Shown here piece by piece: positions 45,029 to 53,584 of a stretch of 64,000 nt of DNA. The stretch covers positions 419,670 to 483,669 of the forward strand of contig CAWDJV010000003.1 in NCBI GenBank assembly GCA_963802795.1. The letters run 5' to 3'. This DNA is from JAIBJN01 sp963802795 (GTDB lineage Bacteria > Actinomycetota > Thermoleophilia > Gaiellales > Gaiellaceae). The notes under the pieces are model-generated. The model saw only the letters and a program-made list of their open reading frames with translations, did no database searches and was not told the DNA's origin. Position 1 is the stretch's first letter, and every line of letters starts with the position of its first letter. The position numbers and the translations under genes are program-made.

Positions 45029-45800
45029 CGAAGTCGTCGAGGAACGCGCGCGCCGACGCCGTGTCCACGCGGTATGTGACGTCGGTCGCCCGGCAGAAGC
45101 GGTCGCCTGTGACCGTGATCGACGCGACGACGTCGCTCGAGCCGATGAAGTGCGGCCCGCCGGAATCCCCGTAGCAGGTCCCGCCGCTGCCGGTGGACGG
45201 GTTCATGCTCAGGTGGAGCCACGTCTTCCCGAGAGCGTTGAAGCTCTGCTCGGCGAAGCGCCGCTGGCCGTCGAAGAAGAGCGACGCCGGGCCCTTCGTC
45301 TTGTCCTCGCGCACCGTTCCATAGCCGACTGCGACGAACCGCTGCTGCTTCAACGCCATCCCGTCGAGCTGGTTCAGGGTCGGCAGGCGCGCCGGCGTGA
45401 TCCCGGCCGCCGGGGCGTCGAGAACGACCACGGCGATGTCGTGCGTGTCGGAGAATCCACCAGGCCCGGAGGAGCCGAACTCCGGGTTGTTGTGGTACGT
45501 CCCCGGCAGGAGCGGCGATGCCTCGTCGAACGTCGGGTCGAAGGTCACCCAGACGTCGTCCGGAGCGACGCCGATCGACTCGAGGAACGCCGTGCAGTGC
45601 GACGCCGTCAAGAAGACGTCTGGCTCGATCAGCGTCCCGCTGCAGAGGATCCCGCGCTCGCCCTCATCGTTCTCGAAGATGAGCGCGCCGACGTTCGGGT
45701 GCCGGTTGCCGTCGAGCTGGCCGAACGTGATCGCGAGCGCCGACCCGGCGAGCGCGATCGCAGCCGCGGCGACCGCGAGCGGCACGAGGATCCGTCTCAT
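45015..45800 (-). CDS. Secreted trypsin-like serine protease (S1 family)
   Basis: 261 residues. A Sec signal peptide (MRRILVPLAVAAAAIALAG...) covers the first 22-24 residues. The catalytic triad is His in LTASHCTAF, Asp in DTHDIAVVVLD and Ser in CYGDSGGPHF. Cysteines near the His and Ser sites suggest disulfides. It is exported and cleaves peptide bonds outside the cell; specificity is unclear. GAAGGGG precedes the ATG at 45800. Confidence 0.94.
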   Translation of the reverse strand: MRRILVPLAVAAAAIALAGSALAITFGQLDGNRHPNVGALIFENDEGERGILCSGTLIEPDVFLTASHCTAFLESIGVAPDDVWVTFDPTFDEASPLLPGTYHNNPEFGSSGPGGFSDTHDIAVVVLDAPAAGITPARLPTLNQLDGMALKQQRFVAVGYGTVREDKTKGPASLFFDGQRRFAEQSFNALGKTWLHLSMNPSTGSGGTCYGDSGGPHFIGSSDVVASITVTGDRFCRATDVTYRVDTASARAFLDDFVSLP

Positions 45801-45895
45801 GAAACCCCCTTCGGTCGGAGTGAACGGCGCCAGGGTCCCCTGTTCGGGCCGAGCTGTCAAGGTAGCCCTGCGCGAGCTCGGTGACGGTCTCGCGC

Positions 45896-46981
45896 TCATT
45901 GCTGCGTCGTCCGCGCCGTCCTCAGGAAGCTGCGTGCGATCTCGAGCGCGGCCTGCGTGGGAGTGACGCGATCCGCGTCGGCCGCGGCCAGGACGCGGCG
46001 CGTGGTCGCGGCGACCAGCCGCTCGACTTCTGCCAGGCAACGAGCCGGGTCCTCTCGACACTCGGGCGCTTCGTACAGGTGGATGCCGCCGGCGTTCGTC
46101 ACGAAATCCGGCAACGCGAGGATCCCGCTCGCCGCGAGCACGTCGGTCGCCCCGGGGGCGTAGGGAACGTTCGCCGCCGGAATGACGGCGGCGCAGCCGA
46201 GCTCGGTCACCGACTCAGGCGCGATGACGTGCGGGCGCGCGCCCGGGACGAGCACGTCGCACTCGACCGCGAAGAGCGCCTCGCGCGGGCGGACGGGGAC
46301 GGGGCCGTGGTGGACGAACGCGTCCCCGTGGAGGGCGCGAAGCGCGAGCAGCTCGTCCACGTCGAGCCCGGCCGGGTCGACGAGCGCGCCTTCGATCGTG
46401 CTCACCCCGATCACACGCGCGCCGGAGCGCGCGCACGCCCATGCGGTGCCGGCACCGGCTTTTCCGAACCCCTCGACGGCCATGCTCGCGCCCTCGAAGG
46501 ACCGGCCGAGCTGCTCGAGGGCCACCGCCGCTGCGCCCTTGATCCCGTAACCGACCGCCAGGTCGTCCATCCCCATTCCTTCGTGGGTGCGCGCCCACAC
46601 GGGCAGCGCCCTCCCGTCGGGCTCGAGGACGAGGAAGTCCTCCGGGTGCGTTCCCATGTCGGGGCCGGTGAGGAAGAAGTCCCGCCACTCCCGCACATGT
46701 TCGAGGAAGGCTCCGAGCACGGCGGCGCGGTCGCCGCCGTCGAACCGGATCCCTGCCTTCGCGCCCGCGTAGGGGACGCCGCAGACGGCGAGCTTCCAGG
46801 TCATCGCGCGCGCCAGGCGGGCCACCTCGTCGGCCGTCACGTCGGGCACCATCCGCGTCCCGCCGGCCGAGGTCTCGAAGAGCTCGTGGTCGATGACGAC
46901 GACTGCGTCGAGCCCGACAGCCGGGTCGGCTATCTCGATCACGCGTGCGGGCGGCGCGTCGTCGCGCTCGAGGACAGACAT
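45896..46981 (-). CDS. Glu/Leu/Phe/Val dehydrogenase family protein
   Basis: 361 residues. The substrate-binding Lys lies in GGTRMVPDV...MTWKLAVCGVPYAGAKAGI near residues 40-77. The NAD(P)-binding fold begins ASMAVEGFGKAGAGTA near 168. PAANVPYAPGATDVLAASGI and PDFVTNAGGI near 270-300 are the usual cofactor-side motifs. It deaminates an amino acid oxidatively; leucine or valine versus glutamate cannot be decided. ATG at 46981 starts the family region. Divergent from the sulfate operon with a shared 115-base upstream region. Confidence 0.93.
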   Translation of the reverse strand: MSVLERDDAPPARVIEIADPAVGLDAVVVIDHELFETSAGGTRMVPDVTADEVARLARAMTWKLAVCGVPYAGAKAGIRFDGGDRAAVLGAFLEHVREWRDFFLTGPDMGTHPEDFLVLEPDGRALPVWARTHEGMGMDDLAVGYGIKGAAAVALEQLGRSFEGASMAVEGFGKAGAGTAWACARSGARVIGVSTIEGALVDPAGLDVDELLALRALHGDAFVHHGPVPVRPREALFAVECDVLVPGARPHVIAPESVTELGCAAVIPAANVPYAPGATDVLAASGILALPDFVTNAGGIHLYEAPECREDPARCLAEVERLVAATTRRVLAAADADRVTPTQAALEIARSFLRTARTTQQ

Positions 46982-47033
46982 GAGCGCGGACGCTATCCCA
47001 AGCCTCCTACACCGGGCTCGGGGCGTACGGTGT

Positions 47034-47070
47034 TTGACACTCCTACGAGAGTGGTATACAACTCCCACTC
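47034..47070 (+). promoter_or_regulatory. Promoter and operator-like repeat of the sulfate operon
   Basis: TTGACA at 47034-47039 is a consensus -35 box. TATACA at 47055-47060 follows after 15 bases (or TACAAC after 17). A perfect inverted repeat GAGTGG-N10-CCACTC (47049-47054 and 47065-47070) covers the -10 box. A repressor bound there would block transcription. The Rrf2-type regulator encoded at 50707-51162 is the obvious candidate; that link is inference. Confidence 0.55.
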
Positions 47071-47096
47071 AAAACCTAGAGAAAGTGGGGATTGAC

Positions 47097-48134
47097 TTGA
47101 CGCAAGCTCGCATTCGCATCGCCCTGCCCGCTGCCTTTGCAGCGCTCGTCGTCCTGATCTCGCTCCTGGCAGCCGGCTGCGGCGGTGGTGACGACGCCTC
47201 CGGCGCCGCGGGCGGAGATGGCGGCACCCTCTCCCTCGTCGCCTACTCGACGCCTCGCGAGGCCTACGAAGAGATCATCCCGTCCTTCCAGGAGACGCCC
47301 GAGGGCGAGGGCTACGACTTCGACCAGTCGTATGCGTCCTCCGGAGAGCAGAGCCGGGCCGTCGAGGCAGGCCTCGCTGCGGACGTCGTCGCCTTCTCGC
47401 TCGAGCCGGACATCACCAGGCTCCTCGACGCGGGGCTCGTCGACACGGACTGGGCCGAGGACGAGTACAACGGCATGGTCACGGACTCCGTGGTCGTGTT
47501 CGTCGTGCGCGAGGGGAACCCCGAGGGCATCCAGACCTGGGACGACCTCCTCCAGGAGGGCGTCGAGGTGATCACGCCGAACCCGTTCACCTCGGGCGGC
47601 GCGCAGTGGAACATCATGGCCGCCTACGGGGCGCAGCTCGAGCAGGGGAAATCCGACGAAGAGGCGATCGCGTACCTGCGCGAGCTCTTCCTCGAGCACG
47701 TGCCCGTCCAGGACAAGAGCGCGCGCGAGTCGCTCCAGACGTTCTCGGGAGGGAAGGGCGACGTGCTCCTCGCCTACGAGAACGAGGCAATCTTCGCCCA
47801 GCAGGCCGGGCAGCCGCTCGAGTACGTCGTTCCCGACGAGACGATCCTGATCGAGAACCCGGTCGCAGTCGTGAACGAGAGCGAGCACCCGGAGGCGGCG
47901 CAGGCGTTCGTGGACTACCTGCGCACCCCGGAGGCGCAGCGGGTCTTCGGCGAGAAGGGGTACCGCCCCGTCGTCGAGGACGTGCTGGCCGAGTTCGACT
48001 ACCCCGAGCCGCCCGGTCTCTTCACGATCGCCGACCTCGGCGGCTGGGCCGACGTCCGCACGCGTTTCTTCGACCGCGAGGAGAGCGTCTTCCTCGACAT
48101 CGAGAACGAGCTCGGAGTCCCCACTGACGACTAG
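47097..48134 (+). CDS. cysP: Sulfate ABC transporter substrate-binding lipoprotein
   Basis: 345 residues. A signal sequence ends in the lipobox LAAGC near residue 24, so the protein is anchored to the outer face of the membrane. The mature part starts LSLVAYSTPREAYEEIIPSF, then SYASSGEQSRAVEAGLAADVV and NPFTSGGAQWN, all typical of CysP/Sbp sulfate/thiosulfate binders. The start is TTG at 47097 with GGGGA before it; an in-frame GTG at 47085 is possible. First gene of cysP-cysT-cysW-cysA. Confidence 0.94.
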   Translation: MTQARIRIALPAAFAALVVLISLLAAGCGGGDDASGAAGGDGGTLSLVAYSTPREAYEEIIPSFQETPEGEGYDFDQSYASSGEQSRAVEAGLAADVVAFSLEPDITRLLDAGLVDTDWAEDEYNGMVTDSVVVFVVREGNPEGIQTWDDLLQEGVEVITPNPFTSGGAQWNIMAAYGAQLEQGKSDEEAIAYLRELFLEHVPVQDKSARESLQTFSGGKGDVLLAYENEAIFAQQAGQPLEYVVPDETILIENPVAVVNESEHPEAAQAFVDYLRTPEAQRVFGEKGYRPVVEDVLAEFDYPEPPGLFTIADLGGWADVRTRFFDREESVFLDIENELGVPTDD

Positions 48135-48954
48135 CGCCGAAGCCGTCCGGCTGCCGGAGCGCCGCGCACCCGCGCGGCGCTCCGGCACGCTGAGCCTCGG
48201 GCTCTCGGTCGCCTACCTGAGCCTGATCGTGCTGATCCCCGTCGCCGCGGTGATCGTGAAGTCGATGGAGGGCGGATGGGCCGAGTTCTGGGCGGCGGTG
48301 ACGTCGCCGACGGCGGTCGCCGCCCTGAAGCTCACGTTCGTCGCGTCGCTCGTCGTCGTCGCGGTCAACGCCGTTGCGGGGACGCTGATCGCCTGGGTGC
48401 TCGTGCGCGACACGTTCCGCGGCAAGAGCGTCGTCAACGCCCTGATCGACCTCCCGTTCGCGCTCCCCACGATCGTCGCCGGCCTCACGCTGCTCGCCGT
48501 CTACGGGCCGCGGAGCCCGATCAACCTCGACCTCGCCTACACGAGGATCGCCATCGTCCTCGCGCTCCTGTTCGTGACGCTGCCCTTCGTCGTGCGCGCG
48601 GTGCAGCCGGTCCTCCTCGAGCTCGATCGGGAGATGGAGGAAGCAGCCGCCGCGCTCGGAGCCCGTCCGTTCACGATCTTCCGCCGGGTCATCCTCCCGA
48701 ACCTCGTCCCCGCGATCCTCTCCGGGGCGGCGCTGTCGTTCGGGAAGGCCGTCGGCGAGTTCGGGTCGGTGATCCTCATCTCGGGGAACATCCCCTTCGA
48801 CACCGAGGTCGCCTCGGTGCACATCTTCAAGGACATCGAGAGCGATCGGGTGGTGGCCGCGGCCGCCGTCTCCGTGGTCCTCCTCGCCCTCTCGTTCGCC
48901 GTTCTCGTCGCCGCCGACGTGCTCGAGCGGCGCGGCCGGAGGCACGATGCATAG
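48124..48954 (+). CDS. cysT: Sulfate ABC transporter permease CysT
   Basis: 276 residues if CTG at 48124 is the start, the normal CysT length. Homology to CysT begins with TLSLGLSVAYLSLIVL, which forms the first membrane helix and lies upstream of the only ATG/GTG/TTG candidate, GTG at 48229. That GTG would cut the helix. CTG 48124 has GGAG at 48114-48117, six bases away, and overlaps the cysP stop. The inner-membrane-loop EAA motif is EEAAAALGARPFTIFRRVILP near 170. It forms the channel with CysW. Confidence 0.9.
   Translation: MTTSAEAVRLPERRAPARRSGTLSLGLSVAYLSLIVLIPVAAVIVKSMEGGWAEFWAAVTSPTAVAALKLTFVASLVVVAVNAVAGTLIAWVLVRDTFRGKSVVNALIDLPFALPTIVAGLTLLAVYGPRSPINLDLAYTRIAIVLALLFVTLPFVVRAVQPVLLELDREMEEAAAALGARPFTIFRRVILPNLVPAILSGAALSFGKAVGEFGSVILISGNIPFDTEVASVHIFKDIESDRVVAAAAVSVVLLALSFAVLVAADVLERRGRRHDA
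48156..48183 (+). repeat. 11-bp stem-loop at the cysP-cysT junction
   Basis: GGAGCGCCGCG (48156-48166) pairs perfectly with CGCGGCGCTCC (48173-48183), loop six bases. It lies 22 bases after the cysP stop, within the early codons of cysT if CTG 48124 is the start. Such stems after a binding-protein gene often protect the upstream message or reduce permease expression; here that is inference. Confidence 0.55.
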
Positions 48955-49789
48955 CTCGCTCGGCGTTCGCTACGGGCTGCGGGCCGCGGCCCTCGGCTAT
49001 CTCGCGTTCCTGCTCGCCCTCCCGCTCGGCGTCGTCTTCTACCGGACGTTCGAGGAGGGCCTCGGAGCCGTCTGGGAGTCCATGACCAGCGACTCGTTCG
49101 TCCACGCTCTCTGGCTCACGGTCCTGGTCGTCCTGATCGCCGTGCCGCTGAACACCGTCTTCGGGATCGTCTGCGCGCTCGCGATCGTGCGCCGCGGCTC
49201 GACACGCGGCAACTGGCTCCTCAACTCGGCGGTCGGGTTGCCCCTGGCCCTCTCCCCCGTGGTGGTGGGGCTCTCGCTGATCCTCGTCTACGGGCAGGGA
49301 GGCTGGTTCGGAGACTGGCTGATCGACCTCGGCTTCCAGGTGATCTTCTCCGTTCCGGGCATCGTGCTCGCGACGATCTTCGTCTCGCTTCCGTTCGTCG
49401 TCCGCGAGGTCGTGCCGGTCCTCCGCGAGGTCGGGACCGACCAGGAGGAGGCGGCCATGACGCTCGGCGCCTCGTCGTTCCGGACGTTCTGGAGGATCAC
49501 GCTGCCCACGATCCGCTGGGGCGTCGCCTACGGGGTCGTGCTCACGACGGCCCGCGCGCTCGGCGAGTACGGCGCCGTCGCGGTCGTGTCCGGCAGGATC
49601 GCCGGGGCCACGGAGACCCTCACGCTCCACGTCGACGAGCGCTTCCTCGCGTTCGACCTCGTGGCCGCCTACACGACGTCGGTCGTGCTCGCCGTCCTGG
49701 CGGTCATGACCCTCGTTGCCATGAACCTGTTCAGAAAGGAGACACCGAATGGCGATAGCGGTACGCCAGGTGACGAAGCGATTCGGTAG
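48947..49789 (+). CDS. cysW: Sulfate ABC transporter permease CysW
   Basis: 280 residues, six membrane helices. The EAA loop is EEAAMTLGASSFRTFWRITLPTIRWG near 170. ARALGEYGAVAVVSGRI and TLTLHVDERF are CysW landmarks. ATG at 48947 overlaps the cysT stop by 8 bases and its stop lies 41 bases inside cysA, so all are co-translated. Confidence 0.95.
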   Translation: MHSSLGVRYGLRAAALGYLAFLLALPLGVVFYRTFEEGLGAVWESMTSDSFVHALWLTVLVVLIAVPLNTVFGIVCALAIVRRGSTRGNWLLNSAVGLPLALSPVVVGLSLILVYGQGGWFGDWLIDLGFQVIFSVPGIVLATIFVSLPFVVREVVPVLREVGTDQEEAAMTLGASSFRTFWRITLPTIRWGVAYGVVLTTARALGEYGAVAVVSGRIAGATETLTLHVDERFLAFDLVAAYTTSVVLAVLAVMTLVAMNLFRKETPNGDSGTPGDEAIR

Positions 49790-50741
49790 CTTCGTCGCCC
49801 TCGACAACGTCTCGCTCGCCATCGCGAGCGGCTCGCTCACGGCGCTGCTCGGCCCGAGCGGCAGCGGCAAGTCCACCCTGCTCCGCGTCATCGCGGGCCT
49901 CGAGTCGCCCGACGAGGGAGGCGTCTCGATCCTCGGGGAGGACGTCACCGGCCTCGCGCCCCAGAAGCGCGGCGTCGGCATGGTCTTCCAGCACTACGCG
50001 GCGTTCAAGCACATGACCGTGCGGAAGAACGTCGCCTTCGGGCTCGAGATCCGCAAGCGGCCCAAGGCGGAGATCCGCCGGCGCGTGGACGAGCTCCTCG
50101 ACCTCGTCCAGCTCAACGGGCTCGCCGACCGCTACCCGTCGCAGCTCTCGGGAGGCCAGCGGCAGCGGATGGCGCTCGCCAGGGCGCTCGCCGTCGAGCC
50201 GAAGGTCCTGCTCCTCGACGAGCCGTTCGGCGCCCTCGACGCGCGCGTGCGCAAGGAGCTCCGCGCGTGGCTCCGGCGCCTGCACGACGAGGTGCACGTG
50301 ACGACGGTGCTCGTCACCCACGACCAGGAAGAGGCGATGGAGGTCGCCGACCGCGTCGCCGTCATGAACGACGGCCGTATCGAGCAGACCGGCAAGCCGC
50401 GCGACCTCTACGAGCACCCGGCGAACGAGTTCGTCATGACCTTCGTCGGGCCGGTGACGCAGCTCGGCGAGGCCTACATCCGCCCGCACGACCTCGAGCT
50501 GCGCCTCGAGCCCAACGGAACGACGAGCGAGGCGATGATCCAGCGGATCATCCACCTCGGCTTCGAGGTGCGGGTCGAGCTCGTCCTCGACGACGGCCGC
50601 CACGTCTCCGCCCAGGTCACGCGAGGCGAGGCCGAGGAGCTGGAGCTCCTCGAAGGTCAGATCGTCTTCGTCCGGCCCAGCCGCACGACGGTCTTCGAGC
50701 CCGTCCCTAGTGAGGCTCCCATGCGTCAGGGTCTGCCGTGA
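49749..50741 (+). CDS. cysA: Sulfate ABC transporter ATP-binding protein CysA
   Basis: 330 residues. Walker A GPSGSGKS near 38, Q-loop MVFQHYAAFKHMT near 80, signature LSGGQRQRMALARAL near 135 and Walker B VLLLDEPFGALD near 157, H-loop THDQEE near 193. The C-terminal 100 residues form a TOBE-like regulatory domain (YIRPHDLELRL). It powers sulfate import. AGAAAGGAG precedes the ATG. Its last 35 bases overlap the convergent Rrf2 gene. Confidence 0.95.
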   Translation: MAIAVRQVTKRFGSFVALDNVSLAIASGSLTALLGPSGSGKSTLLRVIAGLESPDEGGVSILGEDVTGLAPQKRGVGMVFQHYAAFKHMTVRKNVAFGLEIRKRPKAEIRRRVDELLDLVQLNGLADRYPSQLSGGQRQRMALARALAVEPKVLLLDEPFGALDARVRKELRAWLRRLHDEVHVTTVLVTHDQEEAMEVADRVAVMNDGRIEQTGKPRDLYEHPANEFVMTFVGPVTQLGEAYIRPHDLELRLEPNGTTSEAMIQRIIHLGFEVRVELVLDDGRHVSAQVTRGEAEELELLEGQIVFVRPSRTTVFEPVPSEAPMRQGLP

Positions 50742-51162
50742 TCGCAACGATCTCGGCCGGCAGCTCTCCCGAGGCGACGTCGGCGAGCGTCAGCTCCTCG
50801 AGGACGGCGCGTAGGTTCGCGCGCATGGCGATCCAGACGTCCCGGAGCTTGGTGGCCGGGCCGGCGTACTCGACGGTCTCCGGCCGGGCGCCGCGCACGT
50901 TGGCGAGAGGCCCCTCGACGACCCGGATCACGTCCGCCAGCTTGATCTCCTCCGGCGGGCGCGCGAGCCAGTAGCCCCCCTCCGCCCCACGCTGGCTCTG
51001 CACGAGCCCGGCGTGCCTGAGCTCGAGGAGGATGTTCTCGAGGAACTTGAGCGGGATGTCCTGCGCCTGCGCGATCCGCTCTCCCTTCACCGGCCCGTCG
51101 CCGGCCGCGGCCAGCTCGAGCGCCGCGCGGAGGGCGTAGTCCACCTTGGCGGAGACTCTCAC
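50707..51162 (-). CDS. Rrf2 family transcriptional regulator, cysteine-free (CymR-like)
   Basis: 151 residues. The winged helix-turn-helix begins VSAKVDYALRAALELA, with IAQAQDIPLKFLENILLELRHAGLVQSQRGAEGGYWLA as recognition helix and wing. No cysteine occurs anywhere, so it cannot hold the Fe-S cluster of IscR/NsrR. That resembles CymR, which senses cysteine supply through CysK. It lies convergent to cysA, sharing 35 bases at the 3' ends, and likely controls the sulfate operon. GTG at 51162. Confidence 0.9.
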   Translation of the reverse strand: MRVSAKVDYALRAALELAAAGDGPVKGERIAQAQDIPLKFLENILLELRHAGLVQSQRGAEGGYWLARPPEEIKLADVIRVVEGPLANVRGARPETVEYAGPATKLRDVWIAMRANLRAVLEELTLADVASGELPAEIVAITADPDAWEPH

Positions 51163-51225
51163 TCCCCCATTCTCGCCCACGTGGGTCCGGACATGTGACG
51201 GGCGTTTCCCGTCAGAATTCAGCGG

Positions 51226-51576
51226 GTGGCCTCGTATGCCGTCAACGAACGTGCGCTCGCGCGGGCCCGCCGCCTCATTCGCGCCCGCCAGTACGTCCTG
51301 ACGAGCGACTGGGGAGACGTCCAGCCGAAGGCCGAAGACGAGAACAGGTTCCTGGACTCGCACTCCTGGGACGAGTACGCGGAGTGGCATCTCGGCCTCA
51401 CCGAGGGAGCCTCGGAGGAGACCAAGGCGAGGTACGCCTTCGTCTACGGCGACTTCCGCCGCCTCCACCGGACCGGCCTGATCGCCTGCCACTACCGGGC
51501 AGCCGAGTGGCGCCACAAGGAGATCGAGCTGGCAGCCCACGAGCTGCTGCAGCTCCTCGACCGGTCGAGCGCCTGA
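51226..51576 (+). CDS. Conserved hypothetical protein, 116 aa
   Basis: Starts at GTG 51226 (MASYAVNERALARARRLI). Central segment SDWGDVQPKAEDENRFLDSH and later AYFAFVYGDFRR-like RYAFVYGDFRRLHRTGLIA look strongly conserved. Mixed helix, no membrane segment, soluble. I recognise the pattern as an actinobacterial conserved hypothetical but know no function. Divergent from the Rrf2 gene with 63 bases between starts. Confidence 0.8.
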   Translation: MASYAVNERALARARRLIRARQYVLTSDWGDVQPKAEDENRFLDSHSWDEYAEWHLGLTEGASEETKARYAFVYGDFRRLHRTGLIACHYRAAEWRHKEIELAAHELLQLLDRSSA

Positions 51577-51709
51577 CCACGCCCTGAGACCAGACACCGG
51601 GCCAGTGGAGCCTCCCAGGCTGCCAGGTACTACGGATCACGATCCGCGCAGCCCCTGATGTCCCAGGTACTCCCGCCTGCCAGGATCGAAGGGCGAAAGG
51701 AGGTGTGAG

Positions 51710-51976
51710 ATGGCGACTATTTCGCATGAACCGTCGCGGGTCGGCAAGGAGCGCTGGACGGAGCTCCTCGCGTCCGAGATGTGGGCGTCCCTGGCAATCG
51801 CCGTCATCTGGCTTTCGGTCTTGTTCGACGCGATCTACGGCCCGGACATCGTGAGCAGGACCGCGGTGGGCGACTTCCTGACTGTTCCGTCAGCGGTCGT
51901 CGTGGCTTTCTTCGCGTTCCTCGCCACATGGGTCGTCGCACGGCACGGCTTCTTGCGTAACCGCAAGAGCGAGTGA
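51710..51976 (+). CDS. Small two-helix membrane protein, 88 aa
   Basis: AAAGGAGGTG six bases before the ATG is a near-perfect Shine-Dalgarno. Two hydrophobic segments (about 25-46 and 60-80) are separated by a short loop; the ends are charged. No family is recognised. The 133 bases upstream hold two direct copies of CCAGGTACT (51623 and 51663). The DUF4177-like gene follows. Confidence 0.75.
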   Translation: MATISHEPSRVGKERWTELLASEMWASLAIAVIWLSVLFDAIYGPDIVSRTAVGDFLTVPSAVVVAFFAFLATWVVARHGFLRNRKSE

Positions 51977-52008
51977 TTCATTTCAGCGCGGTCGATTGGA
52001 GGTGCGTC

Positions 52009-52179
52009 GTGAGGCGATACGAGTACAGGGTCATCGACACGGAGAACCGTGTTGAGGCACGGCTCAATGAGCTAGGCGCGGAAGGATGGCAAGTCGTTGG
52101 CGTGACCACCAAGAAGCAGCTTTTCATCGCGCCACCGCAGGCGATCATTCTGATGCGCGAGGTCCAGCCAACCGGCTGA
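52009..52179 (+). CDS. DUF4177-like small protein, 56 aa
   Basis: GTG at 52009 is preceded by TTGGAGGT. The sequence RRYEYRVIDTENRVEARLNELGAEGWQVVGV has the YEYxVI...LNxLGxEGWxxV pattern of DUF4177. It ends in a hydrophobic strand (AIILMREV). Function unknown; probably in an operon with the membrane protein at 51710. Confidence 0.75.
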   Translation: MRRYEYRVIDTENRVEARLNELGAEGWQVVGVTTKKQLFIAPPQAIILMREVQPTG

Positions 52180-52221
52180 CGCGAGCGGCCGGACCTCGTC
52201 GCCGAAGAGTCCAGGCCTCAG

Positions 52222-52305
52222 TGCGGGCGAGAGGACTCGAACCTCCAAGGGCTTTCGCCCAACGGGTCCTAAACCCGTCGCGTCTGCCAGTTCCGCCACG
52301 CCCGC
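52222..52305 (-). tRNA. tRNA-Leu(TAG)
   Basis: 84 bases on the minus strand, starting GCGGGCGTGGCGGAA. Anticodon loop TTTAGGA gives TAG. The long variable arm (TGGGCGAAAGCCCTT) is of the class II type found in leucine tRNAs. GGTTCGAGTCC forms the T loop. Confidence 0.96.
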
Positions 52306-52341
52306 GTTACAAAGACGATAACGCGCGGGTACAACGCCGGT

Positions 52342-53317
52342 ATGGAACGATCCGGCGACCCCGCGCCCGACCCTCCCCCGCAGCCCGAGCAGACTCGAGC
52401 CCGAGCTCCGCGACCCGGGTATCCGCGACCTCTCGGCGCGCGACTGGAAAGCGATCGTCGTCCGAGCGGCTAAGGAGGCGAAGGACGACGACGTCACCGA
52501 CATCGCAGCTGCGCTCGCCTACTACGCCTTTCTCGCCATCCCGGCCGTGCTCCTAGTGGCCGTCGGCGTCTTCACCCTTACGGCCGGCACCGACACGATC
52601 GATTCGATGATGAGCCGGCTCGAGGGCACCGTTCCCGAAGAGGTGATCACCCTCCTGCGGGACAGCCTGACACGGGCGACCGAGAACCAGAGCGGCGGGC
52701 TCGTGATGATCGTCGTGGGCTTCCTGCTCGCCCTCTGGACGACGACCGGAGCCTTGAACGCGCTGATGCGTGGCCTGAACCGCGTCTACGACCGCGACGA
52801 GACGCGCGGCTTCGTCAAGCAGCGACTTACCGCGCTCGGCATGCTCTTCTTCCTGCTCCTCGCCGTTGCGCTCTCGTTCGGCCTGCTCGTGCTGGGCCCG
52901 GTGATCGCCGACTGGCTGGGCGACCTGCTCGACCTGGAAGGCGCCATCGGCTGGATCTGGTGGACGTTGCAATGGCCGATCCTGCTCCTGGGTCTTCTCT
53001 TTGCCTTCGCGTGGGTTCTCTTTCTCGGCCCGAACGTCGACCACCCGCACTGGCACTTCATCACCCCCGGGGCGGTGATCGCGGTCGTGATCTGGCTCGT
53101 CGCCTCAGGGCTCTTCGCCGTCTACGTCAGCATGTTCAGCTCGTACAACAAGGCGTGGGGCTCGCTCGCCGCCGTGATCATCATGCTCACGTGGCTCTGG
53201 CTCTCCGCCCTCGCGCTTCTCTTCGGCGCGGAGGTCAACGCCGAGGCCGAGCGTAGCCGGGAGCTCCGGCAGGGAGCGCCGGCCGAACGCGACCTTCAGG
53301 CGCCGGCCAAGGCCTGA
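52342..53317 (+). CDS. YihY/BrkB family membrane protein, frameshifted near the start
   Basis: Six-helix membrane protein of the YihY (former ribonuclease BN) family. The conserved N-terminal part RDWKAIVVRAAKEAKDD-DVTDIAAALAYYAFLAIPA is encoded before the GTG at 52547, so that GTG is not the true start. The only ATG, at 52342, is in another frame (MERSGDPAPDPPPQPEQ). Removing one A at 52393 joins the two and gives about 324 residues. Later landmarks are TTGALNALMRGLNRVYD and YNKAWGSLAAVIIMLTWLW. Probably functional with a sequence error. Role unknown, possibly transport. Confidence 0.82.
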
Positions 53318-53342
53318 GCAGGGCGCGGCTACACTCAGCGCG

Positions 53343-53414
53343 GGCCCCGTAGCTCAGCGGATAGAGCGGCGGACTTCGAATCCGCGTGCGCAGGTTCGAC
53401 TCCTGCCGGGGCCA
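53343..53414 (+). tRNA. tRNA-Arg(TCG)
   Basis: 72-base cloverleaf from GGCCCCG to CGGGGCC plus A. Anticodon loop CTTCGAA is closed by GCGGA/TCCGC and gives TCG. CCA is not encoded. Its 3' half, from the anticodon loop on, is repeated exactly at 62277-62319. Confidence 0.96.
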
Positions 53415-53416
53415 TC
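53374..53416 (+). repeat. att-like direct repeat, left copy (3' half of tRNA-Arg)
   Basis: 43 bases, from CTTCGAATCC in the anticodon loop to GGGGCCATC, are identical at 62277-62319 in the same orientation. Crossover in the anticodon loop and restoration of the tRNA 3' end is how tyrosine integrases use tRNA genes. The 100 or so bases after each copy also match at roughly 80 percent. No integrase gene is seen between the copies. Confidence 0.7.
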
Positions 53417-53584
53417 CTGGCTGTTCACGCGGAATCCACGGACGCTCGACTTGTGATGCGGGTTGCAGGGGGTTCCGCAGAGGGTTCGTTCGTCCGCTCA
53501 AGACCGCTGGAGCCCGCCTAAGCAGGGACGCGCACTGGCGCGCGCCTGGCGCGCAGCAGCGGCGGCGATCGCCGAGGCCGCCGC

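Noticed and set aside
51623..51671. Two direct CCAGGTACT repeats as a regulatory array
   Set aside because: Only two 9-base copies at 40-base spacing without symmetry; chance is possible in GC-rich DNA.
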